A stretch of DNA of 64,000 nucleotides. Origin: Enterobacteriaceae bacterium UBA7338 (GTDB taxonomy: Bacteria; Pseudomonadota; Gammaproteobacteria; Enterobacterales; Enterobacteriaceae). Location: the NCBI GenBank assembly GCA_002480085.1, contig DKPJ01000014.1, forward strand, positions 189,160-253,159, given 5' to 3'. Positions within the stretch are counted from its first letter, which is position 1, and every line of letters begins with the position of its first letter. The translations under genes and the position numbers were made by a program. The notes below the pieces were generated by a model. It searched no databases, was not told the DNA's origin, and saw only the letters and a program-made list of their open reading frames with translations. Below are positions 1 through 7,624 of the stretch, piece after piece.

Positions 1-404
1 AGTCCGGGATCGCAGGCGTGTACCGCCCGGGCAATCGCATCGGCGAGCGCCGGATCCTTCGCCGCCTGGTTATAGAGCATGCCGTGCGGCTTAACGTGCC
101 TCATCGTCCCACCTTCAGCGTGCACGATGGCTGCCAGCGCCCCTACCTGATAGAGCGTTTGCGCATAGACGGTCTCCGGCGGCAGGTCCATCGCCGTACG
201 GCCAAAGTTCTGCCGATCGGGAAAGCTGGGATGCGCCCCCACCGCCACGCCGTTTTTTAGCGCCTCGCGCACGCAGGCCAGCATAGTTTGCGCATCGCCC
301 GCGTGAAAACCGCAGGCGACGTTGGCCGAGGAGACCAGCTGTAGCAGGGCGCTGTCGCTGGCGCTCCCCTCCCCGAGATCGGCATTGAGATCAATTTTCA
401 GCAC
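1..404 (-). CDS. pxpA: 5-oxoprolinase subunit A, 5' part only (cut by window edge)
   Basis: LamB/YcsF-family subunit A of the three-part 5-oxoprolinase (PxpABC), which hydrolyses 5-oxoproline to glutamate using ATP in the cytoplasm. About 134 N-terminal codons are visible. The reading starts L-K-I-D-L-N-A-D-L-G-E-G and continues with VACGFHAGD and RHVKPHGMLYN, all family signatures. I place the start at the GTG at 402-404, just before CTG-AAA-ATT-GAT; no ATG is available there. The start overlaps the end of pxpC by 14 bp, so the two are probably translationally coupled. The 3' part lies beyond base 1. Identity is firm; the start codon is inferred. Confidence 0.93.
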   Translation of the reverse strand, partial: MLKIDLNADLGEGSASDSALLQLVSSANVACGFHAGDAQTMLACVREALKNGVAVGAHPSFPDRQNFGRTAMDLPPETVYAQTLYQVGALAAIVHAEGGTMRHVKPHGMLYNQAAKDPALADAIARAVHACDPG

Positions 405-1323
405 GCAACCCCCGCGCTAGCTGGTCCAGAAATAGCCGCTGCTCGCGGCGGGCGCGGAGCGCATCTTCCAGAGTACAAGGGACAAGGTGGATAGGATCGC
501 CAAGCCGAATCTGCCCCAGATGATACATATCCGCCTCAATGATGCAGGCGATGCGCGGATAGCCGCCGGTGGTCTGGGCGTCATTCATCAGCACGATGGG
601 CTGGCCGTTATGCGGCACCTGAATCACGCCGGGAACCAGACCGTGGGAGAGTAGCTCCCGCTCTTCACGCCGCTTGAGCTGCGGTCCCTGAAGACGGTAG
701 CCCATGCGGTTACTCTGCGGGCTAAGCTGCCACGGCAGCCGCCACAGGGCCTCCTGCGAGGCGGTATCGAACGTCTGGTACTCCGGCCCTGGCAGGGCGC
801 GGATCCGGTTGCCCCACAGCAACTGCTTCACCCCCTGCGGGCCAGAAAAGCGGCGCTCGCAGGCGCGGATCGGTAGCCTATCGCCATCCCGCAACAGCCG
901 TCCGGCAAAGCCGCCGATACCGACCTTCAGGTCGGTGCTGTAGGAGCCCATCACCTCAGGCACATCGAAACCGCCCGCTACCGCCAGGTAGCTGCGCATG
1001 CCGTGCCGGGGACGCTTAAGCACCAGTCGCTGTCCGGCGCGGGCCTGATGCCGCCATCCGGTCCACACCGCCTTGCCGTCCAGCGTCGCCTCGCAGCCTG
1101 CGCCGGTGAGGGCAAACCAGCCGTCATGGGCGAACTCAAACTCGCACTGGCCAAGCGTCATCTCCAGCGCCGCATCCTCGGGGGCGTTGCCCACCAGCGC
1201 GTTGGCAATCTCCAGCGCCGGGGCATCCAGTGCGCCGCAGTAGCTGATGCCGGACTGGCGCAGCCCCTTGCGTTTGCCGCCCTGCACCGAGGTGTACATC
1301 CCGGCGCGAATAACCGTTAGCAT
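391..1323 (-). CDS. pxpC: 5-oxoprolinase subunit C
   Basis: 310-residue carboxyltransferase-domain protein (KipA/biotin-dependent carboxylase-like family), the partner of PxpB in the 5-oxoprolinase complex that removes the spontaneous glutamate damage product 5-oxoproline. The N-terminus (TVIRAGMYTSVQGGKRKG) and the internal GGFDVPEVMGSYSTDLKVGIGG block are typical. The ATG at 1321-1323 is preceded by GGAGGGCGT, a good ribosome-binding site. It overlaps pxpB by 7 bp upstream and pxpA by 14 bp downstream, as expected for subunits made together. Length matches the E. coli protein. Confidence 0.95.
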   Translation of the reverse strand: MLTVIRAGMYTSVQGGKRKGLRQSGISYCGALDAPALEIANALVGNAPEDAALEMTLGQCEFEFAHDGWFALTGAGCEATLDGKAVWTGWRHQARAGQRLVLKRPRHGMRSYLAVAGGFDVPEVMGSYSTDLKVGIGGFAGRLLRDGDRLPIRACERRFSGPQGVKQLLWGNRIRALPGPEYQTFDTASQEALWRLPWQLSPQSNRMGYRLQGPQLKRREERELLSHGLVPGVIQVPHNGQPIVLMNDAQTTGGYPRIACIIEADMYHLGQIRLGDPIHLVPCTLEDALRARREQRLFLDQLARGLRAEN

Positions 1324-1973
1324 ACGCCCTCCTTCTGCGGAACAAAGCGCACCCGGTCACCGGGGCGTAAGAGTACAGGATCGTTGTCATCGGGATTGAA
1401 CAGCGCCAGCGGCGTATGGCCGATTAGCTGCCAGCCTCCCGGCGTCGCCAGGGGGTAGATCCCGGTCTGCTCCCCGCCGATGCCTACCGTTCCGGCAGGC
1501 ACGGAGAGGCGCGGCTCCGCCCGGCGCGGCGTATGCAGCGCCTCCGGCAGCCCGCCCAGATAGGGGAAGCCCGGCTGGAAGCCGAGGAACCACACCACGT
1601 ACTCGGTGGAGGCATGCAGCTCAACCACCTGCCTTTCGCTAAGACGGCTGTGCTCTGCCACCACGGGCAGATCCGGCCCCGCCGCGCCGCCGTAGACTAC
1701 CGGGATCTCAATAAAGCGCGACTCTGGCTCCAGGGCCTCACTCTCTTCCCACCAGCGCTGTAGCCGCTCGATGGCATCCAGCGCTCTCTCCTGCGGATCC
1801 GCCAGCACAACGGTGACGTTGTTCATGCCGGGGATCACATCGACAACATTGGGCAGTTCAACCACCCGCTGGGCCAGGCGCCAGATGCGCTTCTGACTGG
1901 CCAGGGTTACCGGAGGCTCAAGCTCCAGTACCACAGCGGTCTCACCTAACAGATAACAACGCGCTCGCTGCAC
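1317..1973 (-). CDS. pxpB: 5-oxoprolinase subunit B
   Basis: 218-residue KipI-family protein, subunit B of 5-oxoprolinase. The C-terminal half carries the cyclophilin-like KipI signature (VWFLGFQPGFPYLGGLP, then VGIGGEQTGIYPLATPGGWQLIGHTP). The reading starts at a GTG (1971-1973) with Q-R-A-R-C-Y-L-L-G-E following, as in the E. coli homologue. It lies 15 bp after ybgI and overlaps pxpC by 7 bp, so ybgI-pxpB-pxpC-pxpA form one transcription unit. In the Bacillus KipI/KipA pair the homologues regulate a kinase. Here the adjacent pxpA makes the metabolic role far more likely. Confidence 0.95.
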   Translation of the reverse strand: MQRARCYLLGETAVVLELEPPVTLASQKRIWRLAQRVVELPNVVDVIPGMNNVTVVLADPQERALDAIERLQRWWEESEALEPESRFIEIPVVYGGAAGPDLPVVAEHSRLSERQVVELHASTEYVVWFLGFQPGFPYLGGLPEALHTPRRAEPRLSVPAGTVGIGGEQTGIYPLATPGGWQLIGHTPLALFNPDDNDPVLLRPGDRVRFVPQKEGVC

Positions 1974-1988
1974 TTAGTCCCCCTTGCA

Positions 1989-2732
1989 TCAGGCCGGATT
2001 GGGAATATCGATAAAGGTAACGTCTAAATCCGTATTTTCGGTCAGCCATTCGCTAAGGGCGCGGATGCCGCCGCGTTCGGTAGCGTGATGCCCCGCCGCG
2101 TAGAAGTGCAGCCCCTGCTCCCGGGCGCTGTGAATGGTCTGCTCGGAGACCTCGCCGGTGATAAAGGCATCGACGCCGAAACGGGCGGCGCTATCGATAA
2201 AGCCCTGGCCGCCGCCGGTACACCATGCCACGCGTCGTACCTCAGCCGGGCCGGTATCGCCGCTCCACAGCGGCCGACGGCCAAGCCGGGCCTCGATCCA
2301 CGACGCCAGCTCGAGGCCAGGCACCGGCATCGCCAGCTCGCCCCAGGGAACCAGCGGCTCAATTTCGCCTTTCACGGTGATGCCTAACAGCGCCGCCAGC
2401 TGAACGTTATTCCCCAGCTCCGGATGGGCATCCAGCGGCAGGTGCCAGCCGTAGAGGTTGATATCGTTAGCAAGCAGGGCCTTGAGGCGGTTACGCTTCA
2501 TGCCGCGGATTACCGGGGACTCCCCTTTCCAGAAATAGCCGTGATGGACGATGATCGCATCGGCCTGCTGGCGGATTGCTTCATCGATCAGCGCCTGGCT
2601 GGCCGTTACGCCGGTAATAATTTTACGTACTTCGTCACGCCCCTCGACCTGCAGGCCGTTGGGGGCATAGTCACTGAAGGTCGCGCTGTTAAGCTTGTCA
2701 TTAATCAGGCGTTCCAGTTCGGTGTTGTTCAT
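1989..2732 (-). CDS. ybgI: NIF3/YbgI-family dinuclear metal protein
   Basis: NIF3-superfamily protein, labelled GTP cyclohydrolase 1 type 2 homologue in databases. The E. coli protein forms a toroidal hexamer with a dinuclear metal site per subunit, and its physiological reaction is unsettled. Metal-ligand motifs are visible: IVHHGYFWKGE near residue 65 and GHHATERGG near the C-terminus. Two adjacent ATGs exist (2733-2735 and 2730-2732). I choose the inner one because GAGAGGG abuts the first, leaving no spacing, and because the inner start gives 247 residues, the E. coli length. It begins 9 bp after the phr stop. In E. coli the peptide transporter gene dtpD sits in this gap; here it is absent. 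Confidence 0.93.
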   Translation of the reverse strand: MNNTELERLINDKLNSATFSDYAPNGLQVEGRDEVRKIITGVTASQALIDEAIRQQADAIIVHHGYFWKGESPVIRGMKRNRLKALLANDINLYGWHLPLDAHPELGNNVQLAALLGITVKGEIEPLVPWGELAMPVPGLELASWIEARLGRRPLWSGDTGPAEVRRVAWCTGGGQGFIDSAARFGVDAFITGEVSEQTIHSAREQGLHFYAAGHHATERGGIRALSEWLTENTDLDVTFIDIPNPA

Positions 2733-2741
2733 CATCCCTCT

Positions 2742-4160
2742 CTACGATTTTCTTGCGGCTTCATACGCGGCCAGGGTGGCCATGCGGGCCTGTTTATGAT
2801 CGACCACCGGGCGGGGATAGTCCAGCGTCACGCCCTGCTTATCCGCCCATCTCCAGGGATCGTGCAGCGATGCCGCAGGCACCTCCGCCAGCTCGGGCAG
2901 CCACTGGCGGATAAACTCGCCGTGCTTATCAAATTTTTCGCCCTGGGTAGTGGGGTTAAAGATGCGAAAATAGGGTGCAGCATCGGTACCGGTTGACGCC
3001 GCCCACTGCCAGCCGCCGTTGTTGGCGGCCAGATCGCCATCAATAAGCTGAGAGATAAAATAGCGCTCTCCGACGCGCCAGTCGATCAGTAAGTCTTTTA
3101 CCAGGAAGCTGGCGGTAATCATCCGCAGGCGATTATGCATCCAGCCGGTATGATTCATCTGCCGCATGGCCGCATCGACAATAGGGTAGCCGGTGCGTCC
3201 CGCCTGCCAGGCCTGCAGATGCTCAGGGTCGCTCTGCCACTGTACGCGTTCGGTCCAGGGGATAAAGGGCCGATGCTTGCAGAGATCGGGATACCAGGTC
3301 ATCAGATGGCGGTAAAAGTCGCGCCAGATAAGCTCATTAAGCCAGACCGCGCCGCCGCCGCCGTTAAGGGCATCGGGCTGCTCCGCCAGCAGCCGGTGCA
3401 GGCACTGACGCGGAGAGATGACGCCCAGCGCCAGGCAGGCCGAGAGCCGGCTGGTGGCATCAAGCGCGGGAAAATCGCGCTGGGCTTCATACTCCCCTAC
3501 CTCATTGCGGCAAAACTCGCGCAGCCGTTCAATCGCCGCCTGCTCCGTCGCAGGAAAGAGGCTGGCATCAAAATCCTGCTGCGGATAGTTGAGCGTAAGC
3601 GGCGCCAGCGCGTCGCTTAGCGCCCCGCCCTCACGCACGTCAGGCGCAGGTACGCACTCGGGCAGATCCTCCCTGAGCCTGCGTAGAAAGGCGTTTTTAT
3701 ACGGCGTAAAGACTTTATACATCTGCCGATCGCCGGTCATCACGCTGCCAGGCGCAAGCATGACGCTGTCATCCAGCCCCTGGCAGGCTATCGCCGGCAA
3801 CGCCCGCTCGACGGCAGCATCGCGCTGACGTTCGTTAAGTTCGTACTGATAGTTGTAGAAGAGGTGCGTAACGCCGTGCGCCTTGCAGACATTTTTCACC
3901 GCTTCCACGCTGGCATTAAAATCATCCACCTCAACGAATAACAGCGGAATACCTCTCTCCGCCAGGCCCTGCTGAAGGCTGTGAAGATGGGACTGCATAA
4001 ACGCCGCCTGCCGCGCCGCCATCTCATGCTTTTCCCACTGTTTCGGGGTGGAAATAAAAAGTGCCAGCACCTTCGCGTGACGATCGCGGCAGGCAGCGGC
4101 GAGGGCAAGGTTATCCTTCACGCGAAGATCCGCGCGAAACCAGACCAGATGGGTGGTCAT
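2742..4160 (-). CDS. phr: Deoxyribodipyrimidine (CPD) photolyase
   Basis: 472 residues, exactly the E. coli PhrB length. The enzyme uses blue or near-UV light, FAD and a methenyltetrahydrofolate antenna to split cyclobutane pyrimidine dimers in DNA. The N-terminal antenna-binding Rossmann domain (THLVWFRADLRVKDN) is followed by the helical FAD domain with WLNELIWRDFYRHL, MNHTGWMHNRLRM and DLAANNGGWQWAASTGTDAAPYFR, which hold the substrate- and FAD-binding residues and the tryptophan electron-transfer chain. The ATG is preceded by CAGGAG. It lies 12 bp after ybgA, a pairing that makes sense if YbgA modulates near-UV sensitivity through tRNA 4-thiouridine. Confidence 0.97.
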   Translation of the reverse strand: MTTHLVWFRADLRVKDNLALAAACRDRHAKVLALFISTPKQWEKHEMAARQAAFMQSHLHSLQQGLAERGIPLLFVEVDDFNASVEAVKNVCKAHGVTHLFYNYQYELNERQRDAAVERALPAIACQGLDDSVMLAPGSVMTGDRQMYKVFTPYKNAFLRRLREDLPECVPAPDVREGGALSDALAPLTLNYPQQDFDASLFPATEQAAIERLREFCRNEVGEYEAQRDFPALDATSRLSACLALGVISPRQCLHRLLAEQPDALNGGGGAVWLNELIWRDFYRHLMTWYPDLCKHRPFIPWTERVQWQSDPEHLQAWQAGRTGYPIVDAAMRQMNHTGWMHNRLRMITASFLVKDLLIDWRVGERYFISQLIDGDLAANNGGWQWAASTGTDAAPYFRIFNPTTQGEKFDKHGEFIRQWLPELAEVPAASLHDPWRWADKQGVTLDYPRPVVDHKQARMATLAAYEAARKS

Positions 4161-4172
4161 ACAGCTCCTGAA

Positions 4173-5129
4173 TTAATGTCCGTAACGAAGGCGCAGCGTC
4201 TCTGGCCACGGGTCAAAGTAGCGCTGCCCGGCGAGATAGGCGTCGGGGAACTCGGCCATGTAGTGCTTGAGCAGCGTCACCGGAGCGAGCAGCGGCTGGG
4301 TGCCCTGCCGGTAGCGTTCGATGAGCGAAGACAGCTCCTCACGCTGGCGGGCGTTAAGCTGCTTGCGGAAATAGCCCTGGACATGCATCAGCACGTTGGT
4401 GTGGTTGCGGCGGGTGGCCTGGTGGGAGAGCAGATCCATCAGCCGCTGGCGATACTCAACAAACCACTCATCGAGAGATTCCCACTCGTGAATGGCTGCC
4501 ACAAAGCGGCCCAGCTCGCGGTACTTCGGCTGGGAGTGGGCCAGCAGCAGCAGCTTGTAGCGGCTATGGTAGGCGATCAGCTCGCCCCGCGTCAGTCCCC
4601 GCTCGCGCACGCCGTTAAGCTCGTGCAGAGCGTAGATACGCTCGACAAAGTTTTCGCGGATCAGCGGATCGTGCAGGCGGCCATCCTCTTCCACCGGCAG
4701 CCAGGGGTACGTTTGCATTAGCACTTCGGTATAGATCCCGCGTCCGGCCTTGCGGTTATTTTTACCTTCGGCATCGTAGACGCGCACCCGCTCCATGCCG
4801 CAGCTGGGTGATTTTGCACAGACGATATAGCCGCAGAGATGTTCAAACTGGCTGATGCGCTTGTGCGCATAGCTCTGCATCTGATGAGTCAGATCGCCCT
4901 CGCGTCCGTCGCTAAAGCGCAGCGCCTCTTCTCCTTCAGGGGTCTTCACCAGCCGCAGCGCCGGACGGGGAACCGGCAGGCCGATGGCCATTTCCGGGCA
5001 GACCGGCTCAAAACGTACCCACGGCGACAGCTCTTCCACGGCAAAGGCCAGTCGCTTATGTCCTCCGTCAAAACGCACGGTCTCCCCTAACAGACAGGCA
5101 CTGATGCCAACAGGGATTTTTTCACTCAT
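4173..5129 (-). CDS. ybgA: Two-domain DUF523-DUF1722 protein (RudS/TudS type)
   Basis: 318 residues in two domains. Residues about 1-150 are DUF523 (TudS-like), with conserved cysteines in VGISACLLGE, FEPVCPEMAIG and CAKSPSCGM. Residues about 165-318 are DUF1722 (YbgA), with YHSRYKLLLLAHS and QGYFRKQLNARQREEL. DUF523 proteins of the TudS family are [4Fe-4S] desulfidases acting on thiouracil, and fused DUF523-DUF1722 proteins (RudS) have been reported to remove sulfur from 4-thiouridine in tRNA. The E. coli K-12 YbgA annotation I recall is about 169 residues, essentially one domain, so this is the full-length form. The ATG follows AGGAGCCGCT. It is the first gene of the run with phr. Activity here is inferred, not shown. 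Confidence 0.85.
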   Translation of the reverse strand: MSEKIPVGISACLLGETVRFDGGHKRLAFAVEELSPWVRFEPVCPEMAIGLPVPRPALRLVKTPEGEEALRFSDGREGDLTHQMQSYAHKRISQFEHLCGYIVCAKSPSCGMERVRVYDAEGKNNRKAGRGIYTEVLMQTYPWLPVEEDGRLHDPLIRENFVERIYALHELNGVRERGLTRGELIAYHSRYKLLLLAHSQPKYRELGRFVAAIHEWESLDEWFVEYRQRLMDLLSHQATRRNHTNVLMHVQGYFRKQLNARQREELSSLIERYRQGTQPLLAPVTLLKHYMAEFPDAYLAGQRYFDPWPETLRLRYGH

Positions 5130-5192
5130 AGCGGCTCCTTATAGACTCTCCGTAAGTGTAGCATCGTTGTCATTTCTGGAAACGCCCGAAAC

Positions 5193-5223
5193 GCCTGATG
5201 GCGCTACGCTTATCAGGCCTACG
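5193..5223. repeat. REP (palindromic unit) element
   Basis: Imperfect palindrome GCCTGATGGCGCTACGCTTATCAGGCCTAC, the classic enterobacterial REP form. It sits between ybgA (start at 5129) and the ybfA terminator. REPs usually lie in transcribed intergenic DNA and bind gyrase, IHF or Pol I, or stabilise 3' ends. Confidence 0.85.
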
Positions 5224-5243
5224 GCACCGCCCCATTCCGCGCA

Positions 5244-5270
5244 TAAAAAAACCGCCCCGAAGGGCGGTTT
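5244..5270 (-). terminator. Intrinsic terminator of ybfA
   Basis: Read on the minus strand: nine-pair stem AAACCGCCC / GGGCGGTTT around a TTCG tetraloop, followed by a T run (the A run at 5244-5251 on the plus strand). It lies about 30 bp past the ybfA stop. Confidence 0.9.
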
Positions 5271-5298
5271 GCTTAGCTGCTGTGTGGGCTTTGCCCTT

Positions 5299-5505
5299 TT
5301 AATAAAAATCGCAGGTCACTTTTTCGGCCTGATCCATCCACACCGGCTTGTCGCTGGTTTTCGCCCAGACGCGGTGCAGATAGCTGTAGAAACGAGCGCG
5401 ATCCTTCCAGAACAGCATAAACGGCAGCGCCGCTATGCCTGCCACGACGGCAAAAACGCGACGGGCAACGACCACATGTGCTGGATAATCTTGATATAAA
5501 GACAT
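5299..5505 (-). CDS. ybfA: Small inner-membrane protein YbfA (DUF2517)
   Basis: 68 residues. It has one hydrophobic helix (about residues 14-32, VFAVVAGIAALPFMLFW) followed by a charged, highly conserved tail (KDRARFYSYLHRVWAKTSDKPVWMDQAEKV). It matches the E. coli YbfA that sits divergently from kdpFABC. The function is unknown; the conserved position beside the Kdp promoter suggests, without proof, a link to envelope or osmotic stress. The ATG follows a purine-rich GGGGGAGAACGT stretch. The gene is separate from the kdp operon, on the opposite strand, and ends at its own terminator. Confidence 0.9.
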   Translation of the reverse strand: MSLYQDYPAHVVVARRVFAVVAGIAALPFMLFWKDRARFYSYLHRVWAKTSDKPVWMDQAEKVTCDFY

Positions 5506-5838
5506 ACGTTCTCCCCCTTTTTACCCCGTCATCCTTCACGAGGCTGGCGTGTCGGTAATGTTCACCGGAACAATCAATTAACTTTGCTGGTTAAAATAGT
5601 ACCGCTTTGTCGGTAATTTTACTACTCATCCGACCACTATTTTTTCATCGTTGCGCTGATATTTACACTTCTCCCGTAGGAAAGTTACAAAACAGTTAAA
5701 TTAATACTAAACATTAGTTAAATTGTGCCTTTGTGATTTTTATACTTTTTTTACATCCGCCCCGCCAATTTTTGCAAAATCTTTGCGCCGAAAAACCTAC
5801 CTTCACTGCACATCCTAAGAACACCACGGAGGTGGAGT
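5506..5838. promoter_or_regulatory. Divergent ybfA / kdpF intergenic control region
   Basis: 333 bp without a gene, notably AT-rich compared with the GC-rich genes either side. It should hold the ybfA promoter leftward and the KdpE-dependent kdpFABC promoter rightward. The only site I can place with some confidence is the T-rich KdpE box at 5739-5755. I could not fix -35/-10 hexamers with acceptable spacing. Confidence 0.7.
5739..5755 (+). promoter_or_regulatory. Putative KdpE-binding box
   Basis: TTTATACTTTTTTTACA, identical to the 17-bp T-rich KdpE operator I recall from the E. coli kdpFABC promoter, 84 bp upstream of the kdpF start. Phospho-KdpE bound here would activate kdpFABC under potassium limitation. 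Confidence 0.75.
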
Positions 5839-5928
5839 GTGAGTGCAGGCGTGATAACCGGTGTGGTACTGGTTTTCCTGTTGTTGGGCTATCTGGTCTA
5901 TGCCCTGATTAACGCGGAGGCCTTCTGA
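5839..5928 (+). CDS. kdpF: KdpF, 29-residue potassium pump stabiliser
   Basis: Very short ORF of 29 codons starting at GTG (5839) after GGAGGTGGA. It is one hydrophobic helix (VITGVVLVFLLLGYLVYALI) ending NAEAF, almost identical to E. coli KdpF. KdpF sits at the KdpA/KdpB interface and stabilises the inner-membrane K+-ATPase. Its TGA overlaps the kdpA ATG by one base, so kdpA translation is probably coupled to it. Confidence 0.93.
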   Translation: MSAGVITGVVLVFLLLGYLVYALINAEAF

Positions 5929-7607
5929 TGGCGGCGCAGGCGTTTTTACTGATAGCCAGCTTTTTACTGGTGCTGTTTCTGCTGGCGCGTCCGCTGGGGA
6001 CGCTGCTGGCGAGGCTGATTGCGGACCGATCCCTGCCGGGCACCGCCACACTCGAGCGTGGCCTCTGGCGTATCACCGGCATCCAGCCGCGGGAGATGAC
6101 GTGGCGTCACTATTTGCTGGCGATCCTCGCCATCAACCTGCTCGGCGTGCTGGCTCTGTTTCTGATCCTGCTGTTTCAGGCCCAGCTGCCATTTAACCCG
6201 CAGCAGTTGCCTGGGCTGTCGTGGCATCTGGCCCTGAACACTGCCGTGAGCTTTGTGGCGAACACCAACTGGCAATCCTACAGCGGCGAGAGCACGCTGA
6301 GCTACTTTAGCCAGATGGTCGGCCTGACGGTGCAGAATTTTCTCTCTGCCGCCAGCGGGATGGCGGTGATCTTCGCGCTGATCCGCGCCTTTTCCCGAAA
6401 AAGCGTTAATACGCTGGGCAACGCCTGGGCAGATATCACTCGAATTACCCTGTGGGTGCTGCTTCCCCTCGCCCTGCTGCTGGCGCTGGTATTTATTCAG
6501 CAAGGAGTCCTGCAAAATCTCAACGCGTATCAGCCCTACACCTCGCTGGAGGGCGTCAAGGGTCTGCTGCCGATGGGTCCGGTCGCCTCCCAGGAGGCGA
6601 TCAAGATGCTGGGGACCAACGGCGGCGGCTTCTTTAACGCCAACTCCGCACATCCGTTTGAGAACCCGACGACGCTGACTAACTTCCTGCAGATGCTGGC
6701 CATTTTCCTGATACCCACCGCGCTCTGTTTCGCCTTCGGTGAGGCGGTCGGCGACCGCCGCCAGGGCCACGCCATTCTCTGGGCGATGGCGATTATTTTT
6801 GTCATCTGCGCCGGACTGGTGATGTGGGCCGAGCTAAACGGCAACCCGCATCTCCTGACGCTGGGAGCCGACGGCACCGCCAATATGGAGGGGAAAGAGA
6901 GCCGCTTTGGCATCCTCGCCAGCAGCCTCTTTGCGGTCGTGACAACCGCCGCCTCCTGCGGCGCGGTCAATGCGATGCACGACTCCTTTACTGCCCTGGG
7001 AGGCATGGTGCCGCTGTGGCTGATGCAGATTGGCGAGGTGGTTTTCGGCGGGGTCGGCTCGGGTCTCTATGGGATGCTGCTCTTTGTGCTGCTGGCGGTG
7101 TTTATCGCCGGGCTGATGATCGGCCGTACGCCGGAGTATCTGGGGAAAAAGATCGACGTGCGAGAGATGAAGATGACCGCGCTGGCGATCCTCGTCACCC
7201 CTGCGCTGGTGCTGCTCGGCACGGCGCTGGCAATGATGACCGACGCCGGACGTGCGGGCATGCTCAATCCTGGGGCGCATGGCTTTAGCGAATTGCTCTA
7301 CGCCGTCTCGTCCGCCGCCAACAACAACGGCAGCGCCTTTGCTGGTCTCAGCGCCAACACGCCGTTCTGGAACTGTCTGCTGGCGTTCTGCATGTTTGTC
7401 GGCCGCTTCGGGGTGATCGTCCCGGTGATGGCCATCGCCGGATCGCTGGTGATGAAAAAGAGCCAGCCCGTCAGCCCCGGCACGCTGCTCACCCACGGCG
7501 CGCTGTTTGTTGGCCTGCTGATTGGCACCGTGCTGCTGGTTGGCGCCCTGACCTTTATCCCCGCGCTGGCCTTAGGCCCCGTCGCGGAACACCTTTCCTT
7601 ACGCTAA
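5928..7607 (+). CDS. kdpA: Potassium-transporting ATPase, K+-channel subunit A
   Basis: 559 residues with about ten membrane helices, related to the superfamily of K+ transporters. It binds K+ from the periplasm and forms the selectivity filter of the KdpFABC pump. The pore-loop motifs are present: SFVANTNWQSYSGE, MLGTNGGGFFNANSAHPFENP, TTAASCGAVNAMHDSF and SSAANNNGSAFAG. Length is two residues above the E. coli protein. It overlaps kdpF by one base and is followed after 17 bp by kdpB. Expression should be induced at low K+ through KdpDE. Confidence 0.97.
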   Translation: MAAQAFLLIASFLLVLFLLARPLGTLLARLIADRSLPGTATLERGLWRITGIQPREMTWRHYLLAILAINLLGVLALFLILLFQAQLPFNPQQLPGLSWHLALNTAVSFVANTNWQSYSGESTLSYFSQMVGLTVQNFLSAASGMAVIFALIRAFSRKSVNTLGNAWADITRITLWVLLPLALLLALVFIQQGVLQNLNAYQPYTSLEGVKGLLPMGPVASQEAIKMLGTNGGGFFNANSAHPFENPTTLTNFLQMLAIFLIPTALCFAFGEAVGDRRQGHAILWAMAIIFVICAGLVMWAELNGNPHLLTLGADGTANMEGKESRFGILASSLFAVVTTAASCGAVNAMHDSFTALGGMVPLWLMQIGEVVFGGVGSGLYGMLLFVLLAVFIAGLMIGRTPEYLGKKIDVREMKMTALAILVTPALVLLGTALAMMTDAGRAGMLNPGAHGFSELLYAVSSAANNNGSAFAGLSANTPFWNCLLAFCMFVGRFGVIVPVMAIAGSLVMKKSQPVSPGTLLTHGALFVGLLIGTVLLVGALTFIPALALGPVAEHLSLR

Positions 7608-7624
7608 GCCTGGCGGGAGCCTTT

